Positions 11,513 to 21,978 of a stretch of 64,000 bases of DNA are shown here, in pieces. Within the stretch, counting starts at the first letter, position 1, and the number at the start of each line of letters is the position of its first letter. The translations under genes and the position numbers were made by a program. The DNA comes from Delphinapterus leucas. Taxonomy: Eukaryota > Chordata > Mammalia > Artiodactyla > Monodontidae. The stretch is taken from contig NW_022098076.1 of the NCBI RefSeq assembly GCF_002288925.2, forward strand, positions 87,180,964 through 87,244,963, read 5' to 3'. The notes under the pieces are model-generated. The model saw nothing but the letters and a program-made list of their open reading frames with translations, did no database searches and was not told the origin of the DNA.

Positions 11513-14500
11513 GTACTAGGGGACAGATGAGGTGATTGAATTGGTGGCGGGGGGTGGGGGGAGTCAGAGGAAACCACTGCAGTCTTCCACCAGGGAGATG
11601 AGGCTTGAGCGAAGCAGGAGGCAGAAGCAATAAAGAGAAGAACATGGATCTGAGAGAAATTTTAGGCCAAATTGAACAACTTGGTCACTGACCATGACGA
11701 AGTGAGGGTAGGGATATCAAGCTATTTGCTGGAGCCTGATGGTGTCATGTCCTCCAGCAGCAGAGGGAACGAAGTCAGAGACACCAAGTGGTGACCGTGA
11801 ATTATACCTGTGTTTGTCCTCACTGTGTCCCTTACCTCTCCCCACACGGGGTTATTAGCTCCTGGGTCTGGGCTTGGTGGATTCACGTTCATCTCCTCTC
11901 CGCCCTCACAGCCTGAAGCTGCAGTTCTCAGGAGTGAGGCATAACTGCCCCTGGAAGGGAGGCATTTCCCACATCGGTAGGGTGGAGGCATTTTTAGTTC
12001 CCAAAATGACTGGGGAACCCAACGGGTGTTCCTGGTGGGAGCCCACCATGCTGGACATCTTGCCGCACGTGGCTCGGTCTGGTCCAGGACTTTACTAAGA
12101 GCTGCTCATCCTTTTGAACTACCCAGTCGCCACCATCGCACCCCTGCGCCAGTCTGCAGGGGCAACTGCCTGAGGCCACGTGCATCAGACTGCTTTCTGT
12201 CTTCCCATGTAGTCGGCCCAAGTGCTTACATATGGAAAAATACATTGTTTTTTAATAAATTGCATTATCATGATTATTTTAAAATCAGGTGGGTGAGGGG
12301 GTTATATTAGCTGGGAATTTCATTTTAGGATAGGAAAGAGGATATTACAAAGCATGTGATGGAAGGGGGAGCCTGAGAAGGTGGAGACTCAACACCCAGG
12401 GCGACGGCGCAGCCTCCATGGAGAGCGACCCTGAGGCCCCCCGCCTGCTCTTCCCAGCGGGCCAGGCCTCTGCGCAGCCTCTACCCTATAAGGCCATGTG
12501 AGGGCTGAGCAGGCAGAGGAAATAAATGGGCTCTCCTTTGGCAGGGGCCTGTAGCTCTCACAGCTTCCTGGAGGGGAGGGGGCTCCCAGAGCCCCCCACC
12601 GCCCCCCGAGAGGGCTTGGGCTGCCCCGTGCCCCCTGCCCCCGAGACCCCCGATCAGAGGATCCGGACTGAGCCAGACTTTCAAGGGCAAGTAAAGAATG
12701 TTACCTGTCTACAGCCCCTGTTATTTCCTCCAGACAGGTACACACACATCTCCATAGGACAGATGGTTCTAGAAAATGGGAGGCAGGCATACCAGGGTCC
12801 TGAGGGCTCTTGGGTCCAGGATGATAGAAAACTGTCCCTTGTCTTGGCTCCTTGCCCACACCTGTGTTCTAGGTTCGGCACTGCTGGGGGGAACAGCAAA
12901 AGGCCTGCCTGCACGATTGTGTGGCCACAGCTGGCCTGGCCCGAGACCTGGCTTTCCAAAGACCTGGATAGCTTAGACGCAAGAGCTTTGGGGTTCAAAG
13001 CAAGGCCTGGACGCTGGGGAGCAGGGCCACCATGGTGCACCACCATCAAGGGTGACCCCTGGAGGCAGCGGTGGGTTAGCCAGCACCCCGGGGCTAGCAC
13101 CCAGCCCCCTTGGAAGGCAGAGCACTGAGACCTTGGGTTCTCATCTGCTCCTCACCCACCCTTACCCCAAAGGACTTATCCAAATATTTCTTCCAAACAA
13201 ATCCAGTGCTCAGCCTACGAGAAAATCTGGAGAAAGAAATTTCCTTCATCTCCATACAAACGGCACCCGTCACCCTCCCAGCCTGGCCTTGATTTTTGGG
13301 CTTCACCACTCACAGCCCAGCTAGGAAACCTTCAGAGCGTCTCCTCCTCTGTCCCCACTGGCCAACAGGCCCAGGGCAAAGGTGCTGCTACCTCTAAGTG
13401 GCTCTGGCTTCCCAGCCTGGGAGCTCAAAGGGGTGGATGGAGGCTCACCTCACAGCGGAGGTCCCCCTCCCATGGACTTCTCTCACTCTCCAGTTTTCTC
13501 ATGTGATCCCTATGGTCCTATATGGCCTATGGTCACTGCAGTCCCAAAGATCTGTGACTCTGAGATGGGATGCGGTTGCTAAGAGCTGGCCAGCTGGCCA
13601 AGCCTCAGATCGTTGCAGAGTTTGCTGATACTGCCCCTCCCGTTCCTTCCTGGATGTGCTCAGCTCCTGCAGGCTGACCTCTACCCCTGCAGGTTGACCT
13701 CCATCAGGACTATCACAGGTTCTCAGCTGGGCCATATTTGCCTGAACCCTAGGGATGGACAGAGTTCATATCATTTTTCCTGGACAGCTTCTCAGCCCCT
13801 CCTCAAAGCAAATACTCAGGGTGGGGGGCGGGGGTTGCCTTAGCTCCATTTACCAGAAACTTCTGAGCCTGGACAAGATGCCGCCACACTGTAGCTGCTC
13901 CAACATCTCTGCCTACTTTAGCACCTCCCCCAAGGATCTTGGCAGGCCCTGCTGGGACCCATAGAGAGGAGGATGAGGCCACTCCCCTGTCCCAGCGGGA
14001 GGGAGTAGGAGGTCACAAAGCTGGACTCTGAGGCAGTGTCTGTGTCCCCTCTTCCCTCCTCCATGCTAGGGAGCTCCGCCCCACGCCCGCGGGCAGGGAG
14101 GCTGGGAGGCAGCCAGCCCTGCCCAGGGAGCCTGTGGGAGTCCAGACTCTTCCTTGTGGGTCATCAACTCGAACATGCTCAGCACAGAAGCTGCCTTCAT
14201 CTTATACACACAAAGCCATTTTAAAGAGTCAAGGACAGGGTGCAGCCAGGCCTCAGGAGAGAGGGGAACCAGACCCTTGGGCCCCAGACTCCAGGGAGAG
14301 CGCTCCCACAGGGCTTCGCTCGTCCTCCCTGCCTCTCCGCCCAGGCCGCCTCTCGCTGCTCCCGGGCCCAGGTCACAGGTCCCGCCACGGGGAGAGCTGG
14401 CTTCCAGTCCCCGCCCCACACAGAGCCCCTGGCAGAGCCCAGAGGAGAGAGACAGAAGCCGAGAACTGAAGGCACTGCTGGGGTCCTCCTTCCCGCTCTG

Positions 14501-14699
14501 CCTGAGGGAGGCGGGCTGCGCCTGACTTCCCTGTGATGGGAGCCAGGAAAAGTCGCTTTTGGCTGAAGCTGTTTCAAGACAGGTTTCTGTCACTGGACGT
14601 GAAGGAGTCCTCTGCGTCCCTGGCGCGACTCTGTAAGGAGTTGAGGCCGGGAGGAAAAGGGACAGGGCCAGAGAGCTTGTAATGAGGGAAGGTGGGGTT

Positions 14700-15345
14700 G
14701 GCCTGCGCTGCTGTGCCCCAGGCCGCTCCAGTGTCTTTGCCCCGACTTTCTTCCCAGGGTCAGGGCTGGGGGCCGGTCGCGGGAGGAAAACAGTGATGCC
14801 CAGGCCGCCCGGGTGGGGACTGTCTCCGCTCCAGAGCGCCTGTGATTTCTGGGAACCGCTCTGCACTCTGACCGCCGGGCTGGCACAGCCAGAGTCCAGG
14901 TTCCTGGAAATGACCGCGGGAGGAGGCGCGGGTGCGCCTGGGGCCCGGCAGGAGCCGAACTTCCACCTGGGCGGAGCCCAGGTCGGGTCCGACGGCTGCT
15001 GTCTTAAGCTCTACCCAGGCCCCGCGCTGACCCCATCCTTCCCAGGCCCGAGGTCACTGCAGTGACGCCCCCACCCCCAAGATTAGGGTCACTGGGTGAA
15101 ATCTCCGTGGGCGTCTTGCTTGCTTCCTCTCGGGGCGGAGCGGCTGCGTTGGTGATCGCGGCTCCACCTGGTCCCCGCGCCAGCCAGCTGTTCGCGCGGG
15201 CGGGCGGCGTCTGTGCGGCTTCCAGGGCGGGGCGGGCGGCGGGCGCAGATCCGGCCTCGCAGAGCCCAGCTCCCCGCGCCGCGCCGGGGCCCGGGGGATG
15301 CTCGCTTCCGCTCCCGCCCAGAGCCCGCGCAACCCGAGACCTTCA
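14700..15345. promoter_or_regulatory. Orphan CpG-rich block, possible CpG island
   Basis: CpG-dense, GC-rich sequence peaking at 15180-15310 (ggcgggcggcg and cccgcgccgcgccggggccc). It lies about 10.5 kb after PSMD1 and 3.6 kb before the ARMC9 promoter. No exon is recognised next to it. It could be an enhancer, an alternative ARMC9 promoter or a non-coding RNA start. Confidence 0.5.
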
Positions 15346-15510
15346 AGTCCAGCGGCTCCCACACTTGGGGCGCCCATCAGTCCCAATCGCCTAGATTGCT
15401 GGGCCCCACCCAGAGTTTCTGATTCGGCAGGTCTGGGTGGGGCCTGAGAATGTGCATTTCTAACAAGCTCCCAGATGCTGCTGCGGCAGCGGATCTGGGG
15501 ACCACACATG
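15345..15510. mobile_element. MER5A-like hAT fragment beside the orphan CpG block
   Basis: Contains gggccccacccagagtttct and gtgcatttctaacaagctcc, strong MER5A-type signatures. Confidence 0.85.
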
Positions 15511-16784
15511 GGAAAGCCAGTGGGTCATCCTCCCAAATTCTCTCCTCACCGGCCATAGTTTCACTTTTGGCTTCAGATGTCTCTTAGCAGTAAAAGGCTT
15601 CATCCAGGGGCAGCAAGGAGTTCTATGTCTTACCCTTGACCTCAGGTTCAACTGAGCTCATGGGACATTAAATATAGGCGGGGAGAAGGGTGAAAAGGGA
15701 GATTCAGCGTTACTGTGTGCATCTTCTAGCATCAGGAATTATTCTTTTCACTGTCACGATCAACCAACTATTTGGGAGCCGGGCTGTCCCTGCCTCACCC
15801 ATGCCCTCTCGAGTCCGTATGCAGGTCTCACCGTGAAAGCAGTAGTCATAATGTAAAGTTGGTTTGGGGCAAGTGGATCGGTGCTTAGGCTGAGACAACA
15901 ATGAGGCCAGGAAATGCTTAGTGACAGGATTGGCGGTACAGCTAAAGAGGTTCCTTGTGAGCTATGCCTTGCTGGTCCTCAAGATGTGTCAACCTGCAAG
16001 AAAACCACCAAATTCGGTCAACGTAGCACCTACTCTTCAGTTCAAACCAACATACTGCCCTCTGTGCTTGCCCTTTGGGAAGGCCATTTGAAGGTCTGGA
16101 TCTTTTTGCCAACCTCACCCAGGCCACAGAACTACTGGGTGCTGTGATGTGACTCACATCCCTGGAAATAAACTTAAATTGTTTAACAAGAAACAAATTT
16201 TTAAGCCATTTTCAGTTGATATAACATATAGAAATTACGTCTGTAATAGTCAGACTTCTTTTGGTTGCAAGTGACAGAAACTCAATTTGAACCAGTTTAA
16301 ATGAAAATGATGGTTGATTGGAAGAATGCTGGGGTTGGGGAGGAGCAGTCCTTACGCAATGGATGGAGTGAGGGCTGCTCCAGGGAACTCAGGAGTCTGG
16401 GACCAAGGATCTGATGCCCCCAACATGCTCTGTTTGCATCTCTCTAGGTAACAGCTTCATTTTCTCAGGCCTTCCCATGAGATGAAGAACACGGCAGTAG
16501 GCTGCTCTGGAGTCTCATTTTACAATGAACTGACCACACTTCAACAGAAAAATCCCAGGGAAGGACGTTCATTGGATCAGCTTGGGTCACATGCCTATCC
16601 TGAACCAATCACTTGTCAGAAGGATGGGGCAATATTGGTCCAGATTGGGCTGTAATGCCCATCCCTGTGGTCATGGGATGGGATGCTGGGCAAATCCTGC
16701 TCATCAGGCAAATGCACTTGTAAGTGACCAATCCTGATCGTGAGGCAAATGCACTTGTAAGAGAAAGTAAAGCAAGAGTGGTTT

Positions 16785-16918
16785 GTTTGTTTTTGTCTTT
16801 TTCTTTGGCAGTGTTGCGCAGCATGCGGGATCTTAGTTCCCTGACCAGGGATTGAAACCCGTGTCCCCTGCAGTGGAAGGGCAGGTTCCTAACCACTGGA
16901 CCACCAGGGAATTCCCTG
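16785..16918 (-). mobile_element. tRNA-derived SINE (short CHR/SINE2 type)
   Basis: Ends ccaccagggaattccc. Direct repeats GAGTGGTTT lie at 16776-16784 and 16919-16927. Confidence 0.88.
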
Positions 16919-17680
16919 GAGTGGTTTTTATTGTAGTTAAGAGCCTAGGGTTCAAAGGCACAAGGTCTTGTGTTCAGTTCTGGTTCTACCACTCCCTAGC
17001 TATGTGAATTTGGAGGAATTTCTTAACCTCTTTGTGTTATTCATCTTGTCAAAGACAAAACCTGGACAAGCAGGTTGATTTTATTCAGGCTATTTCAATA
17101 GGTAGAGCAAACCAGGTCAGACATCAGAGTGTCTCCACAGGGTGGTTTTACCTTGGACTCGTAGAGGGAGGGCTAGACAGGTTACAAGTAGGATGATTTA
17201 CAGTTGGGTTGATTTTGCCATCAGGGGAAATCTCAGTCAATTAGCTGAACAGGACATGCTTATCTCTGTATCTAACTAGTTTCAGGGGGGGCACAAACAG
17301 TTCTTATCTCAGCTAATCAACCACGAGACAAAGAACAGGAATTTGGAAGGTCTGTGTCTGGCCTGGTGAGCAGGTTCAAGCAAAAGGGGAAAGGTCTATG
17401 TTTGGCCTTGTCACAGGTAAACAAGGGCATCATCCATGAATCTTACAGGAGTCACGAAGAAGAGTGGATGATGAGCCTTATCTAAGTCACAAAGGAAGGG
17501 TAGTTCTTTTTGGTAAGCCCCTACCCAGAACACAAAAGGGTGGGGGGATTTCTTAACCATCACTGTTTCCCAGGAGCAGAGGGCTCAGGTAAGGTACAAC
17601 ATCATTAATCTGTAAACCCCTGAAAATATTACCCATCTCATAGATGTGGTGTGAGGATTACATACAAGTGGGCACTCATA

Positions 17681-17827
17681 GGGTTGCCATATTTATCAAA
17701 TAAAAATACAGGAAATATAATGTCCTATATGCACAATAAAATAAGGCAATATTTGGGATATACTTAATTAAAAACTTATCTGAAATTAAAACTTAATTGG
17801 TTGTCCTGTATTTTGTCTGGCAATCCC
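17681..17827. mobile_element. Palindromic MITE-like DNA-transposon remnant
   Basis: The ends gggttgccat... with ...aaatacagga (17681-17713) and tcctgtatttt...ggcaatccc (to 17827) are inverted repeats around an AT-rich centre. It is non-coding and I do not assign a family name. Confidence 0.7.
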
Positions 17828-18556
17828 TGGCACACAGTGAGTTGACAATAGATGTGAACTTTTATCATTATGAACGGCGAGGTTTATTTTCAATTCATAT
17901 TACCTGGACAGTGTGTCTCTTCCTGCTAAATACAACCTTTCTTTGAAAACACTCTCAGATCTCAAAAGAGCACTGGCAGGCCTGGGGCCTGGGGAGGTGG
18001 CCACAGACCATCTTAGGGCTTCTTCAAAGGCAAGCATATCTACCTTCTCCATGCCCTCTTCCCTGTCTCTGTCTCTGGTGGTGGTCTCCACCTTCTTGGA
18101 AGCATGGAGATGGAAACATGGAGATCTGGTCCTCAATGCCTGGTGGGGAGGGATTTTCTCCATCTCTAGCCAACTCCTCAGCCTCCAGCCCAGAGTTGGG
18201 CGACTCGCAGGTGCTCTTTTAGTGCTGGTGAACTTCAGTTCAAAAGCACCACACGCAAGGACAGGGATGATTTATGCTCCTGTTTCACTTTTAAAAACCC
18301 ACATTTCACGTGGGGAAAAAAAAGTTTCTCTAAAATCCCTGGAAACTGCTACAGTGGGGTGGAACCCTGGTGCCTGGAGCTTTAAGGCAGATCTTGGGCT
18401 ACCTTGTTGGTTCTAAATTGACCCTGGGTCGCTCCTGTAAAATGGGAATAACGACGCCTATCTTTTTCCGCGCACACCACACTGTAATCTCTTGATGGTT
18501 TTGCTTCCAGCCTGGTCGGGCTCATCCCTAGAGCCAGGCACAACGCCAGGCACAAT

Positions 18557-18763
18557 TTTTATTTTTTATTTTGCGGTACGCGGGCCTCTCACTGTTGTGG
18601 CCTCTCCCGTTGCGGAGCACAGGCTCCGGACGCGCAGGCTCAGCGGCCATGGCTCACGGGCCCAGCCGCTCCACGGCATGGGGGATCTTCCCGGACCGGG
18701 GCACGAACCCGTGTCCCCTGCATCGGCAGGCGGACTCTCAAGCACTGCGCCACCAGGGAAGCC
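18557..18763 (-). mobile_element. Young CHR SINE abutting the ARMC9 promoter
   Basis: Runs from the gcggtacgcgggcctctcac tail side to ccaccagggaagcccc. The TSD is CCAGGCACAAT/CCAGGCGCAAT (18546-18556, 18764-18774). It ends about 70-100 bp before the CpG-rich promoter. Confidence 0.93.
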
Positions 18764-18829
18764 CCAGGCGCAATATTTGTGGAAAAGAACCAATGAGAAG
18801 TTGTGGAGAGGAGGACGGGTGACGCCGCC

Positions 18830-19075
18830 CAGCATCTTGCAACCCGCAGCGGACTCTGAACTGCGAGCCGCGACTTCACTTCCGCCGCCTGGAAGCCCCG
18901 AGACCTAGCCCGCTACGCTCCGCCGTTTGTCCCAGGATGCTCCGCGTAGATCGCGTCCGGTGATTGGCTGCGCTGCTCCACGTGGTGCCAGGCAGGCGGC
19001 GGCGGTTGCCGGGGCGACGGCTGGACAAGGGGCGACCGGGCAGGGTAGGTGCGTGTGCCCACGTCAGAACAGCAG
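18830..19075 (+). promoter_or_regulatory. ARMC9: ARMC9 CpG-island promoter and probable 5' UTR exon 1
   Basis: A CpG-dense stretch without a TATA box begins just after a SINE. Visible motifs are an inverted ETS-like core ACTTCCG (18878-18884), an inverted CCAAT (ATTGG, 18963-18967), an E-box CACGTG (18979-18984) and an RFX-type X-box (19005-19018). A strong donor CAG|GTAAGC follows at 19075/19076, with a weaker alternative CAGG|GTAGGT at 19044/19045, so a 5' UTR exon probably ends here and splices to 27001. Assignment to ARMC9 rests on position (about 8 kb upstream of the ATG exon, same strand) and on the ciliary motif. The start site itself is not visible. Confidence 0.6.
19005..19018 (+). 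promoter_or_regulatory. ARMC9: RFX X-box motif in ARMC9 promoter
   Basis: GTTGCC-GG-GGCGAC is an imperfect inverted repeat that fits the X-box pattern RYYRYY-N(1-3)-RRYRAC at every position. RFX2/3 bind such sites in promoters of ciliary genes, which suits ARMC9, a basal-body and cilium protein. Binding is inferred, not shown. Confidence 0.6.
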
Positions 19076-19664
19076 GTAAGCTCGTCCCCCGACGCGGCCG
19101 GGCCACCCCAGAGCCCGCCGTCCCCGGGCGGGGAGGAGTGGTGATGGGCCAGAGGGCCGAGGCTCTGCTGAGCCCTCTCCCCAGAGGAAAACCCCGACGC
19201 GCCAACTCAGCAGCCACTGCCGGATGACCCCACTTTTCGACTGCTGTCCTGGAGTCTGTGGGCCCGAGGCGGCTGCCTGGATATCCCGAGTACAGGCCCA
19301 GCTGCTTCCCACAAGTAGTCCCTGATCTTTGCTTCAGTGAGCCAGGCTTGAAGGGGGCTCCATGTCGTCCAGCTGGGGAGTGGCGGCACGAGAGGGTGGC
19401 CTGGGGCTTTTAGATCCATCCCTTCCGTTATCTCCCATCAGCTAACCGCTCTCCCCAGGCACCCAGGTTGAGTCCAGACTTCATCCAATCTAAGCAAAAC
19501 CGGGATGCTTCCTATTCAAATTCGTCTTCCAGACAAATCCCATAGTCTTCCCCTTATTCAACCAGCTCGTAGGCCCTAAATCCCTATTATATAGAAATCA
19601 GAAGCTGCCACTGCAGTCCTCAAGAGTGATTGAAGAAGTTTTCTCTAGTTTTTGCATAAAGTAA

Positions 19665-19830
19665 AGCCGTGGTTCTCAAACCTGAACGTGCATAAAAGTC
19701 ATCGGGAGAGATTGTGTGAAACAATTTCTGGGCATTGTGTTCAGTAAGTTCAGAGTGATGCTAGGAATTTTCATTTCACAAGCATCCCAGGTGATTCTGA
19801 TTGAGGTGGTCCAAACTTTGGGGTTATCCT
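19665..19830. mobile_element. MER5A-like hAT fragment
   Basis: Begins tggttctcaaacctgaacgt and ends ggtgattctgattgaggtgg, a familiar MER5A layout. Diverged. Similar fragments lie at about 1340-1640, 15345-15510 and 48060-48240. Confidence 0.75.
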
Positions 19831-21540
19831 GTGTAGTGGTTAATATCAGTCTGGATGTAAATTCCCACTTTGTTACTCACTAGTCGAGTTATTGGGAGCA
19901 CCTTAACGTCCCTGAGCCTCAGCTGCCTCATCTGTAAAAGGAGAATATAAATCATATTCATCATTCAGGTTTATTGTGAAAATTAAATGCGAAGCGTTTT
20001 GCATGGCATACAATAAGCCCTCAATAAGTGAACTTATTATGGTATAAAAGTGTACAGAAAATTCTGTAATTTTTAAGAACGTCAGAGTAATAGAATACCC
20101 AATGATGGCTCACATTCACTGACAGATGATCGTAGCAGAATCTTATTCAAAAGATGGTCATGAAGAACTTCTCTGACAAAGTGATGTTTATAAGCACAGG
20201 GCTTAGCCAGGTGAAAAAAGAAAGGGGAAGAGTGTTGCTGGCAGAGAGAACAATATGTGCAAAGGCCCTGAGGTAGGAAGGAGCTTGAGTTCTCAAAACA
20301 ACAAAGTTTCCTTGTTCCAGGGCCTTCAAAATGCTTTTCCGTCTGCTTGGGCTTCATTTATTTATCACATGTCTTGGGTGCCTACCAGGCACTCTGCTAG
20401 GTTCTAGAGATACAAAATTTAAATACAGCTGCCTGCCTTTTTAAATAGGGTAATAAGTATAACAGTAGAAGTAAATGTAGTATATAGAGGTACCCCAGAG
20501 GAGAGAGAATTGCCTTGATGGGGAAGGAAGGAGAGGGGTTCCTGGAAGACTTCGTAAAGGAGGTCAAGCCCTCAGTATGATGTGTCAAGTTTGCCCACGA
20601 GGTGAAGAAGAGTACATCCAAGGGCTTAGAATCATGAAAGAGCATTTTGGAGGAATGGCCGGGAGTTTAGTATTACTGGGGCCTCACATGGGGAAGTAAG
20701 AATGGAGCCGGGACAGGAACAGGGACAGGGGTTGGTGGTTGGTCCAGAGGAAGGCTGGACAGGTGGGTGGTCCTCAGACAGACACAGAGGTGTCTTTCTC
20801 CTCACACCTTGTGTAACTGGCAGGCAGGGGGTCCTGCTTGCTCCTCATTGCTACTTCCCCATCACCCCCTATCCCCCCACCTTTGAAGTCCATGCCGTGG
20901 GCTTTACCACCGTTGTTTCCCTTGAAGACTGCAGCGCCTGGCTCACCGTCTACGTCTCCACCTCCTCTGCTTCATTTTGAGGAGTTTCAGAATCCTGGCT
21001 GCACAAGTTTCTTCGTCCTCCTTACTTATAGGCATCTTTTTCCTCCATCCTCCTCATTTGCCCACTTCTGCGGTCATGAGCTTTTTATTACTGCACCACC
21101 TTCAAAATCTTGATTTGAACTATTCATCCTGCTCTCTGAGCACCACCTTCTGTCTTTCAAGCTCACTTTGATGTGCCTCTGATCCCATTACTTTTTCACT
21201 GCCTTACAACCCCCTTATGCACCTTCCCTCCCTCCATCTTTAACGTAGCTTAACTCCAATGTTCCATCGCTGTTATGCTTGTTTTCTCTTTCCCCTGTCC
21301 TGCAAAAGCCTCACCCTGTTAACCTAACTCAGACAGCTGAAAGTGGCTGGAGAAAAGTGCAAAATGGTGCAGACTGGTTCTGTTTGGGATTCAAGTCCAT
21401 GTATCTTTTTTTTTTTAATATTATTTATCTATCTATTTGGCTGTGTCGGGTCTTAGTTGCGGCACACAGGATCTTTGTTGCGGCATGGGTGAGGGGGGTC
21501 CTTCGCTGTAGCATGCAGGCTCCAGAGCGTGCGGGCTCAG

Positions 21541-21720
21541 TAGTTGCGGCACACGTGCTCTCTAGTTGTGGCGTGCGGGCTCCAGAGTGAGTGGGCTCAG
21601 TAGTTGTGGCGCATGCACTCTCTAGTTGTGGCGTGTGGGCTCCAGAGTGCGCGGGCTCAGTAGTTGCGGCGCATGCACTCTCTAGTTGTGGCGTGCGGGC
21701 TCCAGAGTGCGCAGGCTCAG
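21541..21720. repeat. 60-bp tandem repeat, three full units plus partial
   Basis: Three units of exactly 60 bp begin tagttg(c/t)ggc at 21541, 21601 and 21661, with a partial fourth at 21721. Unit differences are few. The repeat arises from the SINE's own internal periodicity. Confidence 0.93.
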
Positions 21721-21753
21721 TAGTTGCAGAGCGCGGGCTTAGTTTTCCCACGG

Positions 21754-21978
21754 CAGGTCCCCAACCTTTTTGGCACCAGGGACCGGGTTCGTGGAAGACA
21801 ATTTTTCCATGGACGGGGTGGGGGATGGTTCAGGCGGTAATGCATGCGATGGGGAGAGGTGGGAAACAGCAGATGAAGCTTCGCTCACTCGCCTGCCGCT
21901 CACCTGTTGCTGTGCAGCCCGATTCCTAACAGGACATGGACTGGTACCGGTCTGAGGCCTGGGAGTTGGGGACCCCTG
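21754..21978. mobile_element. MER1-like nonautonomous hAT (Charlie-type) element inside a SINE
   Basis: The terminal inverted repeats are CAGGTCCCCAACC at the left and its counterpart ggttgggg-type end (agttggggacccctg) at the right. The element is 225 bp and non-coding. Flanking octamers TCCCACGG (21746-21753) and CCCCACAG (21979-21986) match at 6 of 8 positions, the 8-bp TSD size of hAT. The SINE sequence continues on both sides. The family name is from memory. Confidence 0.82.

Larger units (their letters stand above)
4376..18800. other. Intergenic region PSMD1-ARMC9
   Basis: About 14.4 kb with no recognised exon. It holds SINEs at 5524 and 16785, an L1 3' fragment at 6734, L2 and MIR remnants (about 6190-6730, 7660-7890, 9030-9200, 16920-17040), an LTR-like repeat near 11140-11510, a palindromic DNA-transposon remnant at 17681, the inverted duplication at 6518-7420 and a CpG-rich block at 14.7-15.35 kb. 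ORFs of 100-266 codons between 12.5 and 15.5 kb lie in GC-rich sequence on both strands and look like chance. Confidence 0.6.

Noticed and set aside
12000..12290. Possible 3' UTR with AATAAA near 12255
   Set aside because: A lone hexamer in AT-rich sequence, with no upstream exon structure that I can support.
12526..13128. 200-codon ORF on the + strand
   Set aside because: Overlapped by open frames on both strands, no recognisable domain, intergenic, with no nearby promoter or poly(A) support.
14066..14866. 266-codon ORF on the minus strand and overlapping ORFs on both strands
   Set aside because: Several frames are open at once because the block is GC-rich and stop-poor. The translations are low-complexity and match nothing I know.
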